Shown here in pieces: positions 17,044 through 25,648 of a DNA stretch of 64,000 nt. The notes beneath the pieces were generated by a model. It was given only the letters and a program-made list of their open reading frames with translations, was not told where the DNA came from and ran no database searches. The number at the start of each line of letters is the position of its first letter. Within the stretch, counting starts at the first letter, position 1. The stretch is from Mycolicibacterium iranicum (GTDB lineage: Bacteria > Actinomycetota > Actinomycetes > Mycobacteriales > Mycobacteriaceae), in the NCBI RefSeq assembly GCF_002101705.1, contig NZ_LQPC01000029.1, forward strand, positions 124,001-188,000, given 5' to 3'. Position numbers and translations under genes: made by a program.

Positions 17044-17762
17044 TAGCGGCCGCGCCCGGTCCGGCCCGGCGTGCGGGCGACCTTGCCCGCAGCGGCGCGT
17101 GCCGCTTGCTTGGCCAGGGTTTTCTCTCGGGCGGTGCGTTTGGGCGCCGGCTGCGTCTGCGCACGCGACGAGCCGGGTTTGCGGCCTCGCACGATGCCGA
17201 TGAACTGCTCGACGGGCTCCGACTGCGGTCCGTCCAGGAGGGCCAGCGCCACCTGACACGCGGGTGCATCGACGATCGGGCGGTAGGTGAGGTCCTTGCG
17301 GTGGTGCAGCCGCGCCAGCGACTGGGGGACGATGAGCGCACCCATCCCAGCTGCGACGAGTTCTATTGCGCTCTCGGTGTTTTCGGGTCGGTGCTCGACC
17401 GGTGCGCCAGGAGCGTCCGTCCACACGACGACGTCGTCGAGCGGTATCAGCGTCGGTTCGCCGACCAAGTCGTCGGCCGTGATCTCGTCGCCGGCAGTGA
17501 GCACGTGGTCGGTCGGCACCACTGCCACGGTTCTCTCTTCGTACAGAGGAATGACAGCCAGGCCCGACGTGTCGGTGGGCAACCGAATCAATGCCAGGTC
17601 GAGGTGGCCTGCTCTGACTTCGTCGGCTGCTCGCGCTGCGAGGACCGCGCGCAGCTCCAGCCGGATGTCGGGATGCCGCTCCGCCCAGATCCGGGCCCAC
17701 TTCGCCGGCGTCCCGCCGGGCACGTACCCGAGGGTGAGGGAGGGCAGCGAGGGCGAAGCCAC
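17043..17762 (-). CDS. LysR substrate-binding domain protein without HTH, with basic C-terminal tail
   Basis: A 239-residue protein that starts directly with a LysR-type effector-binding domain: LTLGYVPGGTPAKWARIWAE, then DLALIRLP and ERTVAVVPTDHVL. The N-terminal winged HTH present in normal LysR regulators is absent. After about residue 195 comes a tail rich in Lys, Arg and Ala (KRTAREKTLAKQAARAAAGK) that could bind nucleic acid. The GTG at 17762 is 28 bp from the ATG of the divergent DUF5997 gene. The pair may act together (see findings). No enzymatic residues are expected. Confidence 0.8.
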   Translation of the reverse strand: MASPSLPSLTLGYVPGGTPAKWARIWAERHPDIRLELRAVLAARAADEVRAGHLDLALIRLPTDTSGLAVIPLYEERTVAVVPTDHVLTAGDEITADDLVGEPTLIPLDDVVVWTDAPGAPVEHRPENTESAIELVAAGMGALIVPQSLARLHHRKDLTYRPIVDAPACQVALALLDGPQSEPVEQFIGIVRGRKPGSSRAQTQPAPKRTAREKTLAKQAARAAAGKVARTPGRTGRGR

Positions 17763-17790
17763 GGCATCAGGCTACCGATACGCTGATCCC

Positions 17791-18174
17791 ATGAGCAGGC
17801 CGAATGCGCAGTCCATGAAGCCCGCCACGGCGGCCAAGAAGCTGGACGTGTACCTGCCCGCGACGCCCGCGGAGTTCCAAGCCACTGCGATCACCCGCGA
17901 CGAACTCGCCGCGTTGCAGTCCGACCCCCCGCAGTGGCTCAAAGACCTCCGCAAGAACGGGCCGCATCCGAAGAACCTCGTCGCCGCCAAGCTGGGTGTC
18001 TCGATCGCCGGCCTGGGACGCGGCGGCATCACCGATGCGCTGACCACCGAACAGATCGATGCCCTGCTCGAGGAGAAGCCCGACTGGTTGGTCGCCGAAC
18101 GCGAGAGCTACCAGAATGTGCTGCGCGAGGAGCGCCGCCTGAAGGCGCTGCGGGCGGATCAGGCGCGCGACTGA
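17791..18174 (+). CDS. DUF5997 family protein
   Basis: A 127-residue protein found in actinobacteria next to HTH-less LysR effector-domain genes, as here. The region HPKNLVAAKLGVSIAGLGR (about residues 59-77) resembles a helix-turn-helix, and the C-terminal part (ERESYQNVLREERRLKAL) is a charged helix. A DNA-binding role is therefore possible but unproven. The ATG at 17791 is the only sensible start; upstream in-frame sequence is antisense to the neighbour. Confidence 0.75.
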   Translation: MSRPNAQSMKPATAAKKLDVYLPATPAEFQATAITRDELAALQSDPPQWLKDLRKNGPHPKNLVAAKLGVSIAGLGRGGITDALTTEQIDALLEEKPDWLVAERESYQNVLREERRLKALRADQARD

Positions 18175-18288
18175 TCCGGACTCCCCCGGATGAGGCGCCC
18201 ACAAATTGGTGTGCGGGGGTACCTATGGGCAGTCCTACGCTGGGTTGTACCCGGCATCGGGTGGATCACCAGAGAAAGCGAGACCGGC

Positions 18289-18624
18289 ATGGCTCCGACG
18301 AGGATCGGTTTTCTGGCCACCGCGGCGGCTGCACTCGCCGCCGGGTCGGCACTGACAGTGGGCGTCGCCCCGGCGTCGGCGTGGCCGATACCGTTCACCG
18401 CCGAGCAGCAGCGGTTCATCGATCAATCTCGCGCGGCAGGCTTCCCCGGCAATGACGACGCGATCATGACGGCCGGCCTGCAGGCTTGCCGGGTGCTCTA
18501 CACCGGCCAGGGCCAGGACGCTGCTGTGGCTGCCGTGACCGCACCATATGGCGCGAGCCCGGCCCAGGCCTCCGCATTGGTGGGCGCCGCACGCGGCACC
18601 ATGTGCACGCAGGCCCCCGGCTGA
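18289..18624 (+). CDS. Secreted DUF732 family protein
   Basis: A 111-residue exported protein. A signal peptide (TRIGFLATAAAALAAGSAL to ASA, about residues 4-31) ends before WPIPFTAEQQ. The DUF732 core has the pattern FIDQSRAAGFPG then AGLQACRVL and a second Cys near the C-terminus (GTMCTQ), likely forming a disulfide. These small helical proteins are common and secreted in mycobacteria; function is unknown. The ATG at 18289 is chosen because it begins the signal peptide, with AGAGAAAG upstream. Confidence 0.8.
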   Translation: MAPTRIGFLATAAAALAAGSALTVGVAPASAWPIPFTAEQQRFIDQSRAAGFPGNDDAIMTAGLQACRVLYTGQGQDAAVAAVTAPYGASPAQASALVGAARGTMCTQAPG

Positions 18625-18743
18625 CCCCTTTCGAACGACGCCGTTGGAGAACGGGATCGCGGCCGAACGTGGGCCTTATGCACGCCAAACCGCCCGAACA
18701 CGTACTTAACCCCCACGGTCGCCGCTGCCGGGCCGAACGCGCC

Positions 18744-18771
18744 GCGCCGCCGGCGAAAACACCGGCGGCGC
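18744..18771 (-). terminator. Hairpin downstream of nrdHIE
   Basis: A perfect 10-bp inverted repeat, GCGCCGCCGG / CCGGCGGCGC, with an 8-nt A-rich loop lies 14 bp past the nrdE stop. A second small hairpin (GCTGAAC-C-GTTCAGC) directly abuts it at 18770-18784. There is no U-tract. Confidence 0.65.
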
Positions 18772-18784
18772 TGAACGGTTCAGC

Positions 18785-20956
18785 TCACAACATGCAGCTG
18801 ACGCAACCCTCTACCTCAGTGCCCTCAAGAGCCATCTGACGTAGGCGGATGTAGTACAGCGTCTTGATTCCCTTGCGCCACGCGTAGATCTGCGCCTTGT
18901 TCACATCGCGCGTCGTCGCGGTGTCTTTGAAGAACAGCGTCAGGCTCAGGCCCTGGTCTACGTGCTGCGTGGCCGCGGCATAGGTGTCGATGACCTTCTC
19001 GTAGCCGATCTCGTAGGCGTCCTGGTAGTACTCCAGGTTCTCGTTGGTCATGTAGGGCGCCGGATAGTAAACGCGCCCGATCTTGCCTTCCTTGCGGATC
19101 TCGACCTTGCTGGCGATCGGGTGGATCGAGCTCGTCGAGTGGTTGATGTAGGAGATCGATCCGGTCGGCGGCACCGCCTGAAGGTTCTGGTTGTAGATGC
19201 CGTGCTGCTGCACCGACTCCTTCAGCCGCTTCCAGTCGTCCTGATTCGGGATGCGGATGCCCGCGTCGGCGAACAGCGCGCGCACCTTGTCGGTCTGGGG
19301 CTCCCACACCTGATCGGTGTACTTGTCGAAGAATTCACCCGACTTGTACTTCGACTTCTCGAAACCACCGAACGCTGTACCCCGTTCGATCGCAATGCGG
19401 TTCGAGGCGCGCAGCGCGTGGTAGAGCACGCAGTAGAAGTAGATGTTGGTGAAATCCACGCCCTCGTCGGAGCCGTAGAAGATCCGCTCACGGGCCAGGT
19501 AGCCGTGCAGGTTCATCTGCCCCAGGCCGATGGCGTGGGAGCTGTTGTTGCCCTGCTCGATCGAGGGCACCGACCAGATGTGCGTCTGATCGCTCACCGC
19601 GGTCAGCGCGCGGATGGCCACCTCGATGGTCTGCGCGAAGTCCGGCGAGTCCATCGCCTTGGCGATGTTGAGCGAGCCGAGGTTGCACGAAATGTCTTTG
19701 CCCACTTTGGCGTACGACAGATCCTCGTTGAACAACGACGGCGTCGACACCTGCAGGATCTCCGAGCACAGGTTGCTGTGCGTGATCTTGCCCTCGATCG
19801 GGTTGGCCCGGTTCACGGTGTCCTCGTACATGATGTACGGGTAGCCCGACTCGAACTGCAGCTCGGCCAGCGTCTGGAAGAACTCGCGCGCCTTGATCTT
19901 CGTCTTGCGGATGCGCGCGTCGTCGACCATCTCGTAGTACTTCTCGGTGACCGAGATGTCGGCGAAGGCGACGCCGTACACGCGCTCGACGTCGTACGGC
20001 GAGAACAGGTACATGTCCTCGTTGTTCTTCGCCAGCTCGAAGGTGATGTCGGGAATCACGACACCCAGCGAGAGAGTCTTGATACGGATCTTCTCGTCGG
20101 CGTTCTCACGCTTGGTGTCGAGGAAGCGGTAGATGTCGGGGTGGTGCGCATGCAGATACACCGCCCCCGCACCCTGTCGGGCACCGAGCTGGTTGGCGTA
20201 GGAGAACGAATCCTCTAGCAGCTTCATGATCGGGATGACGCCGGAACTCTGGTTCTCGATGTTCTTGATCGGGGCGCCGTGTTCGCGAATGTTGGTCAGC
20301 AGCAACGCCACTCCGCCACCGCGCTTGGACAGCTGCAGAGCCGAGTTGATGGACCGCCCGATGGACTCCATGTTGTCTTCGATGCGCAGCAGGAAGCACG
20401 ACACCGGCTCACCGCGCTGCTTCTTCCCCGAGTTCAGGAACGTCGGCGTGGCCGGCTGGAAGCGACCGTCCATGATCTCGTCGACCAGCTGCTCGGCCAA
20501 CGTCGTGTCACCGGCGGCCAGCGTCAGCGCCACCATCACGACGCGGTCCTCGAAGCGCTCCAGGTAGCGCTTTCCGTCGAAGGTCTTCAGCGTGTAGGAC
20601 GTGTAGTACTTGAACGCGCCGACGAAGGTCGGGAAACGAAACTTCTTGGCGTACGCGCGATCCAGCAGCGTCTTGACGAAGTTGCGCGAGTACTGGTCGA
20701 GCACCTCGCGCTCGTAATAGTTCTTCTGGACCAGGTAGTCGAGCTTCTCATCCTGGTTGTGGAAGAAGACCGTGTTCTGGTTCACGTGCTGCAGGAAGTA
20801 CTCCCGCGCCGCCTGAACGTCTTTCTCGAACTGAATCTTGCCGTCGGCGTCGTACAGATTCAGCATCGCGTTCAGCGCGTGGTAATCCATCTCCCCCGGC
20901 AGGGCATGCGCGCCGGTGGAAGTTACAGGTTCTGCAGCTGTGACGGTTGGTGGCAC
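18785..20956 (-). CDS. nrdE: Class Ib ribonucleotide reductase, large (catalytic) subunit
   Basis: A 723-residue NrdE that reduces ribonucleoside diphosphates to deoxy forms. The catalytic cysteines ([18 protein letters not shown]), the finger-loop region and the C-terminal redox pair CVSC are visible. The sequence follows M. tuberculosis NrdE through its whole length. The GTG at 20956 was chosen: it matches the VPPTV start of the M. tuberculosis protein and has GGAAGGA upstream. The upstream 34 bp overlap the nrdI 3' end, which suggests coupled translation. Confidence 0.97.
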   Translation of the reverse strand: MPPTVTAAEPVTSTGAHALPGEMDYHALNAMLNLYDADGKIQFEKDVQAAREYFLQHVNQNTVFFHNQDEKLDYLVQKNYYEREVLDQYSRNFVKTLLDRAYAKKFRFPTFVGAFKYYTSYTLKTFDGKRYLERFEDRVVMVALTLAAGDTTLAEQLVDEIMDGRFQPATPTFLNSGKKQRGEPVSCFLLRIEDNMESIGRSINSALQLSKRGGGVALLLTNIREHGAPIKNIENQSSGVIPIMKLLEDSFSYANQLGARQGAGAVYLHAHHPDIYRFLDTKRENADEKIRIKTLSLGVVIPDITFELAKNNEDMYLFSPYDVERVYGVAFADISVTEKYYEMVDDARIRKTKIKAREFFQTLAELQFESGYPYIMYEDTVNRANPIEGKITHSNLCSEILQVSTPSLFNEDLSYAKVGKDISCNLGSLNIAKAMDSPDFAQTIEVAIRALTAVSDQTHIWSVPSIEQGNNSSHAIGLGQMNLHGYLARERIFYGSDEGVDFTNIYFYCVLYHALRASNRIAIERGTAFGGFEKSKYKSGEFFDKYTDQVWEPQTDKVRALFADAGIRIPNQDDWKRLKESVQQHGIYNQNLQAVPPTGSISYINHSTSSIHPIASKVEIRKEGKIGRVYYPAPYMTNENLEYYQDAYEIGYEKVIDTYAAATQHVDQGLSLTLFFKDTATTRDVNKAQIYAWRKGIKTLYYIRLRQMALEGTEVEGCVSCML

Positions 20957-21369
20957 GTCTGGTCCTTCCAAAAGTCTTGTAATCCTGCGCGGACGGCGAA
21001 GACGTCGTCCGTCGTTCCCATGAGTTCGAACCGATAGAGAAATGGAACGCCGCACTTACGAGACACGACGACCCCCGCGTAGCCGAATTCGGCGCCGAAG
21101 TTGGTGTTGCCCGCGGCGATGACGCCGCGGATCAACGACCGGTTGTGTTCATTGTTGAGGAAGGCGATCACCTGCTTGGGGACGTATCCCCCGCGATCGG
21201 GATCGGGACCGTTGGCGTGTCCACCGCCGTAGGTGGGCAACACCAGCACGTAAGGCTCATCGACCTGAATCCGTTCCTTCAGCGGGATCCGGATGGCAGG
21301 AAGCTCGAGCTTCTGCACGAAACGATGGGTGTTCTCCGACACGCTGGAGAAGTAGACGAGATTGCTCAC
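20923..21369 (-). CDS. nrdI: NrdI flavodoxin-like maturase
   Basis: A 149-residue flavodoxin-like protein that supplies the oxidant for assembly of the manganese-tyrosyl radical cofactor in Nrd[16 protein letters not shown] binds the FMN phosphate and PTYGGG the isoalloxazine ring. The GTG at 21369 follows GGAGAGG and matches the family start. It sits 40 bp after nrdH and overlaps nrdE by 34 bp. Confidence 0.95.
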   Translation of the reverse strand: MSNLVYFSSVSENTHRFVQKLELPAIRIPLKERIQVDEPYVLVLPTYGGGHANGPDPDRGGYVPKQVIAFLNNEHNRSLIRGVIAAGNTNFGAEFGYAGVVVSRKCGVPFLYRFELMGTTDDVFAVRAGLQDFWKDQTCHQPSQLQNL

Positions 21370-21409
21370 GATTACCTCTCCAATGTCACGTGGTCGATGT
21401 GTTCTGAAG

Positions 21410-21649
21410 TTATGCGGTCGCCGCAACCGCGGCCAGCGCCTTGATCCGGTCAGGACGGAAACCCGACCAGTGGTCGTTGCCGGCCACCACGACGGGAGCC
21501 TGCAGATAACCGAGGGCCATCACGTAGTCGCGCGCCTCGCTGTCGACGGAGATGTCGACGATGTCGTAGGCGATGCCTTGCTTGTCGAGAGCCTTGTAGG
21601 TGGCATTGCACTGGACGCAGGCGGGCTTGGTGTACACGGTGACAGTCAT
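21410..21649 (-). CDS. nrdH: NrdH glutaredoxin-like redoxin
   Basis: A 79-residue redoxin that reduces NrdE. The redox motif is CVQC (residues 11-14) in [13 protein letters not shown], and the C-terminal WSGFRPDRI is the NrdH-specific signature that makes thioredoxin reductase the electron donor. It is the first gene of nrdH-nrdI-nrdE. Confidence 0.97.
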   Translation of the reverse strand: MTVTVYTKPACVQCNATYKALDKQGIAYDIVDISVDSEARDYVMALGYLQAPVVVAGNDHWSGFRPDRIKALAAVAATA

Positions 21650-21835
21650 TTGCGGGCTCCCTCAGCGAAATTTTTCTTCGACGACCTGTGGTTCGTTGTC
21701 ACTCCGCACCCCACGTGACGGACAGCTGGCCGGACGACCGAAGCTCTGTCATCCTCAACGCCGTGTCCGGGAAGGAACTTCCTCCCAGACTCCCCGCCGA
21801 GGACAAATCGCATCTTTCGCCGCTCTCCACCCTAG

Positions 21836-21883
21836 CCACTAGATGTTGTGCCCCGTTAGTAGAGCACACACAAGATGGTCGTA
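21836..21883. promoter_or_regulatory. Tandem NrdR boxes upstream of nrdHIE
   Basis: Two 16-bp boxes start exactly 32 bp apart: CCACTAGATGTTGTGC (21836-21851) and ACACAAGATGGTCGTA (21868-21883). They share the ACnAGATG core with each other and with the box upstream of nrdF2. The spacing equals that at nrdF2, as expected for NrdR. Confidence 0.75.
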
Positions 21884-22061
21884 ATCACACGTTTGGAATT
21901 TTCCCTGGTAACTGCGGTGTGTCGCGCCGCTTTCGGCGTGTCACAGATCACAGCGGCGGTGCGGCGACCGCCTACTCCCGGTCTATCAGAGGGCTCCGAC
22001 ATTTCCCGCCAGGCGGGCCCGTGAAACCGCGGCGGCTCAGCAAATCGGCCCCGGCGCGCAC

Positions 22062-22098
22062 GAGAAAGAGCCACGCCGCTGCGGGCGTGGCTCTTCTC
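22062..22098 (-). terminator. Intrinsic terminator of the FMN reductase gene
   Basis: On the minus strand, GAGAAGAGCCACGCC pairs with GGCGTGGCTCTT(T)CTC around a 5-6 nt loop with one bulged base. It begins 14 bp past the stop codon. This is the strongest terminator-like hairpin in the window. Confidence 0.8.
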
Positions 22099-22111
22099 AG
22101 TCGAGTACAGC

Positions 22112-22669
22112 TCAGCCGATCTCGGCGGCCAACTTGCCGACGATCTCGCGCACCCGAGCGGCAACCTCGGCGTTCTCCCGCGGACGCTTGCCGTCGAATG
22201 CCGCCGACGATACCGACAGGTCGAGATCGTCGACCACCCGCGGACCGGCGATCCCGAAGGACTTGCGAGTCTCGTCGTGCGCCCACACGCCGCCGTACTG
22301 ACCGAGAGCGGCGCCGACGACCGCCAGTGGCTTGTCCTTCAGCGCACTGTCGCCGTACGGACGAGACAGCCAGTCGATGGCATTTTTCAGCACCCCGGGA
22401 ATGGTGCCGTTGTACTCAGGAGTGACGACGAGCGCCGCCCCGGCGCGGGCGGCGGCCTCGCGCAGCGCGACCGCGGATTCCGGGACGTTGTCGTCGTTGT
22501 CGATGTCCTCGTTGTAGTGGGGCAGTTCGCCGAGCCGGTCGAACAGCTCGAGGCTGACGCCGTCGGGCGCCGACTCGATGGCAAGTTCTGCCAGCTGACG
22601 GTTGACCGAAGCCGCACGAAGGCTTCCCACCAGAACCAGCACCGTGCTGTCGCTCACGGGGTCCGACAT
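22112..22669 (-). CDS. NADPH-dependent FMN reductase-family protein (Rv3054c-like)
   Basis: A 185-residue flavodoxin-fold protein. VLVGSLRAASVNRQLAELA is the FMN phosphate loop and VVTPEYNGTIPGVLKNAIDW (about residues 81-100) is the family signature. It is probably a cytosolic NAD(P)H:FMN or quinone reductase. The ATG at 22669 follows AGGAGGAAG. It is divergent from a TetR gene, and an imperfect 23-bp palindrome lies between them. The order matches Rv3054c-Rv3055. Confidence 0.88.
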   Translation of the reverse strand: MSDPVSDSTVLVLVGSLRAASVNRQLAELAIESAPDGVSLELFDRLGELPHYNEDIDNDDNVPESAVALREAAARAGAALVVTPEYNGTIPGVLKNAIDWLSRPYGDSALKDKPLAVVGAALGQYGGVWAHDETRKSFGIAGPRVVDDLDLSVSSAAFDGKRPRENAEVAARVREIVGKLAAEIG

Positions 22670-22708
22670 CGCTTCCTCCTCATCGTTTTGTAGACACATT
22701 TCCATGAG

Positions 22709-22731
22709 GTAACCGGACCACGGTCCGTTAC
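22709..22731. promoter_or_regulatory. Candidate TetR operator between FMN reductase and TetR
   Basis: Left arm GTAAC(C)GGACC and right arm GGTCCGTTAC flank a central AC; the arms match perfectly apart from one extra C. The position in the 87-bp divergent promoter region suggests that the TetR at 22757 binds here. Confidence 0.55.
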
Positions 22732-22756
22732 ATTCCCGCTGAGTTAAAGTTGCGAG

Positions 22757-23374
22757 GTGAGCGTGGCGGGGAATCGGAGCGACCTGCCGGTGTTGCCGGC
22801 GGGCGATCCCGGGCCTCCCGAACGCGGAGACGCGGCGCGCAATCGCGCTCTGCTGCTCGATGCAGCGCGCCGTCTGATCGACGAGCGTGGGGCCGACTCG
22901 GTCACCACCGACGACATCGCGGTAGCAGCAGGGGTCGGCAAGGGCACGCTGTTCCGCCGCTTCGGCAGCCGGGCCGGGCTGATGATCGTGCTCCTCGACG
23001 AGGACGAGAAACTCCAACAGCAGGCTTTCCTGTTCGGCCCGCCGCCGCTGGGCCCGGGCGCCCCTCCCCTGGAGCGCCTGCTCGCCTACGGCCGGGAGCG
23101 ACTGAAGTTCGTCGACACGCACCGCGCACTGCTCTCCGACGTCGGCCGCGACCCGCAGATGCGCTACAACGCGCCGATGATGTTGCACCACAGCCATATC
23201 CGGCTTTTGCTCCACACCGCGGGAACCACGGGAGATCTCGACACCCAGGCCACCGCACTGCTGTCGCTGCTCGACGCCGACTACGTCCACCACCAGCTCA
23301 CCGACCGCGGCCGCACCCTGCAGGAACTCGGTGACGCGTGGGAGACGGTGGCACGCAAGCTCTGCGGGTCATGA
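22757..23374 (+). CDS. TetR-family transcriptional regulator (Rv3055-like)
   Basis: A 205-residue TetR protein. The HTH region is VTTDDIAVAAGVGKGTLFRR, followed by FGSRAGL. The C-terminal half forms the helical ligand and dimer region. The GTG at 22757 follows GCGAG. It is cotranscribed and translationally coupled with dinB2 (ATGA overlap), and it probably represses itself, dinB2 and the divergent FMN reductase gene. Confidence 0.88.
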   Translation: MSVAGNRSDLPVLPAGDPGPPERGDAARNRALLLDAARRLIDERGADSVTTDDIAVAAGVGKGTLFRRFGSRAGLMIVLLDEDEKLQQQAFLFGPPPLGPGAPPLERLLAYGRERLKFVDTHRALLSDVGRDPQMRYNAPMMLHHSHIRLLLHTAGTTGDLDTQATALLSLLDADYVHHQLTDRGRTLQELGDAWETVARKLCGS

Positions 23375-24456
23375 CCGGATCCGGGACCGCGGCCCGGGCT
23401 CAGTGGATCCTGCACGTCGACCTCGACCAGTTCCTCGCTTCCGTCGAACTCCAGCGTCATCCCGAGTTGGTCGGTATGCCCGTCATTGTGGGCGGCAACG
23501 GAGATCCGACCGAGCCGCGCAAAGTGGTCACCTGTGCCTCCTACGAAGCCAGGGAATTCGGGGTCCACGCCGGGATGCCCCTGCGCACCGCGGCGCGCCG
23601 ATGTCCCGAGGCGAGGTTCCTGCCGTCTGATGCCGCTGCCTATGACGCCGCATCAGAGAAGGTGATGGGCCTGCTGCGCGACCTCGGTCATCCGGTCGAG
23701 GTGTGGGGTTGGGACGAGGCCTATGTCGGCGCGCACGTGGACAATCCGGTCGAGCTCGCACGCCGCATCCAGGACGTCGTCGCGTCCGAAACGGGCCTGT
23801 CGTGTTCGGTGGGCATCAGCGACAACAAACAGCGGGCCAAGGTGGCTACCGGCTTCGGCAAACCCGCCGGCGTGTACGCGCTCACCGAGGACAACTGGAT
23901 GACGACGATGGGTGACCGTCCGGTCGACGCTCTGTGGGGTGTGGGGCCGAAGACAGCGAAAAAGCTGGCCGCGATGGGAATCACGACGGTTGCCGACCTC
24001 GCCGCGACGGATCCGGCAGTTCTGACCTCGACGTTCGGACCGACGACGGGATTGTGGATTCTGCTGCTCGCCAAGGGTGGCGGGGACACCACCGTGAGCG
24101 CGACGCCCTGGGTTCCGCGGTCGCGCAGCCACGTCATCACCTTCCCGCAAGATCTCACCGATCGTGCCGAAATGGACTCAGCCGTGGCCGATCTCGCGCG
24201 GCGCACCCTTGCCGAGGTCGTGGAACAGCAGCGCGTCGTGACCCGCGTCGCGGTCACGGTGCGCACGAGGACGTTCTACACCAGGACCAAGATCCGCAAA
24301 CTCGCCTCGCCGACCACCGACTTCGAGCCGATCGCCGCGACGGCACTCGACCTCCTCGCTCAATTCGACCTGGACCGTCCCATTCGGCTGCTCGGGGTGC
24401 GCCTGGAGCTCGCGATGGACGACGTCGAACGTCCGGTTGTCGCCGCCGACGGTTAG
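23371..24456 (+). CDS. dinB2: Y-family DNA polymerase IV homologue
   Basis: A 361-residue translesion polymerase. Metal-binding acids lie in HVDLDQFLASVE (D17, D19 region) and GWDEAYVG in the palm. The helix-hairpin-helix WGVGPKTAKKLAAMGI is at about residues 190-206, and the little finger follows. At the steric-gate position (the residue after DQF; Dpo4 Tyr12 equivalent) there is Leu22 rather than Phe/Tyr. M. smegmatis DinB2 also has Leu at the gate and is known to use ribonucleotides. The ATG at 23371 overlaps the TetR stop (ATGA). Confidence 0.92.
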   Translation: MTGSGTAARAQWILHVDLDQFLASVELQRHPELVGMPVIVGGNGDPTEPRKVVTCASYEAREFGVHAGMPLRTAARRCPEARFLPSDAAAYDAASEKVMGLLRDLGHPVEVWGWDEAYVGAHVDNPVELARRIQDVVASETGLSCSVGISDNKQRAKVATGFGKPAGVYALTEDNWMTTMGDRPVDALWGVGPKTAKKLAAMGITTVADLAATDPAVLTSTFGPTTGLWILLLAKGGGDTTVSATPWVPRSRSHVITFPQDLTDRAEMDSAVADLARRTLAEVVEQQRVVTRVAVTVRTRTFYTRTKIRKLASPTTDFEPIAATALDLLAQFDLDRPIRLLGVRLELAMDDVERPVVAADG

Positions 24457-24466
24457 CGTCTGGGGC

Positions 24467-25645
24467 ATGTTGCAGACAGTCGCGATCCGCGGATACCGCT
24501 CGCTGCGCGACATCGTTCTCCCGCTGCGCAGGCTGACCGTCATCACCGGCGCGAACGGCACCGGAAAATCGTCGCTGTACCGCGCGCTGCGCCTGCTTGC
24601 AGACTGTGGCAGCGGCGAGGTGATTGCGTCCTTCGCACGCGAAGGCGGTGTCGAATCGACGATGTGGGCGGGCCCCGAGCACCTCACCGGGGCGCGGCGC
24701 ACCGGCACAGCGCAGGGCGGGCCGCGCACCAGGTCGGTTTCGATCGAACTCGGCTATGCCGCAGATGATTTCGGCTATCTGATCGACCTGGGGCTGCCCC
24801 AGGCGCGAGGGAGCGCATTCGCTCGTGACCCCGAAGTCAAGCGGGAGCTGGTGTTCGCCGGTCCGGTAGCACGGCCTGCTACGACACTGGTGCGCCGGGT
24901 CCGCGGGCTGGTCGAGGTGGCCCCAGAATCCGGGAGCGCGTCCGGACGCGGCTTCGACGAACTCGCCCGCAATCTGCCGGCGCACCACAGCGTTCTGGCC
25001 GACTGGGCGGGCGCCGCACCCGAGCTGGTGATGGTCCGGGAACGGCTGCGAGACTGGCGGTTCTACGACGGTTTTCGCGCCGACAGCCATGCCCCCGCCC
25101 GCCTGGCACAGGTCGGGACCAGGACACCGGTGCTGGCCAACGACGGCGCCGACTTGGCCGCCGCGGTCCAGACGATCCTGGAGACCGGGACAGACGATCT
25201 GGCTCGGGCTGTCGCCGCCGCGTTCGACGGTGCGACGGTCTCGGTGTCGGTCACCGACGGTCTGTTCGACCTTCATCTGCATCAGCGCGGCATGCTACGT
25301 CCATTGCGAAGCGCCGAGATCTCGGACGGCACATTGCGTTTCCTGCTGTGGGCGGCCGCCCTGCTGAGCCCGCAACCTCCGTCGCTGATGGTTCTCAACG
25401 AACCCGAGACCTCACTGCATCCGGATCTGGTGCCACCACTGGCCGAGCTGATCGCCGGTGCGGCCACCCGCACGCAGGTCGTGGTGGTCACGCACTCCCA
25501 GACGCTGCGTGAGCGACTCGACGCAGAACCGATCGGATCCGACGGCGACGCCTGGGAGGTCGAGCTCTACAAGGACTGGGGCGAGACCAAGGTCGCCGAC
25601 CAGGGCCTGCTCACCACGCCGCCGTGGGACTGGGGCAAGCGATAA
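24467..25645 (+). CDS. AAA-family (RecF/SMC-like) ATPase
   Basis: A 392-residue stand-alone ABC/RecF-type ATPase. Walker A is GANGTGKSS (28-36), and the Walker B region is SLMVLNEPETSLHPDL, in which the usual Asp-Glu is replaced by Asn-Glu. The switch histidine is in VVVTHSQTL. AIRGYRSLRDIVLPL at the N-terminus is the typical lead-in of this class. No nuclease or other domain is attached. It lies 10 bp after dinB2 on the same strand and may be cotranscribed. Possible roles are DNA repair or phage defence; neither is shown. Confidence 0.8.
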   Translation: MLQTVAIRGYRSLRDIVLPLRRLTVITGANGTGKSSLYRALRLLADCGSGEVIASFAREGGVESTMWAGPEHLTGARRTGTAQGGPRTRSVSIELGYAADDFGYLIDLGLPQARGSAFARDPEVKRELVFAGPVARPATTLVRRVRGLVEVAPESGSASGRGFDELARNLPAHHSVLADWAGAAPELVMVRERLRDWRFYDGFRADSHAPARLAQVGTRTPVLANDGADLAAAVQTILETGTDDLARAVAAAFDGATVSVSVTDGLFDLHLHQRGMLRPLRSAEISDGTLRFLLWAAALLSPQPPSLMVLNEPETSLHPDLVPPLAELIAGAATRTQVVVVTHSQTLRERLDAEPIGSDGDAWEVELYKDWGETKVADQGLLTTPPWDWGKR

Positions 25646-25648
25646 CTG

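Larger units (their letters stand above)
21650..22111. other. Intergenic region upstream of nrdH (462 bp)
   Basis: No gene was found here. It holds the paired NrdR-like boxes at 21836-21883 and the terminator of the FMN reductase gene at 22062-22098. About 187 bp separate the boxes from the nrdH start, which leaves room for a long 5' untranslated leader. I could not assign a -10/-35 pair with confidence. Confidence 0.6.
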
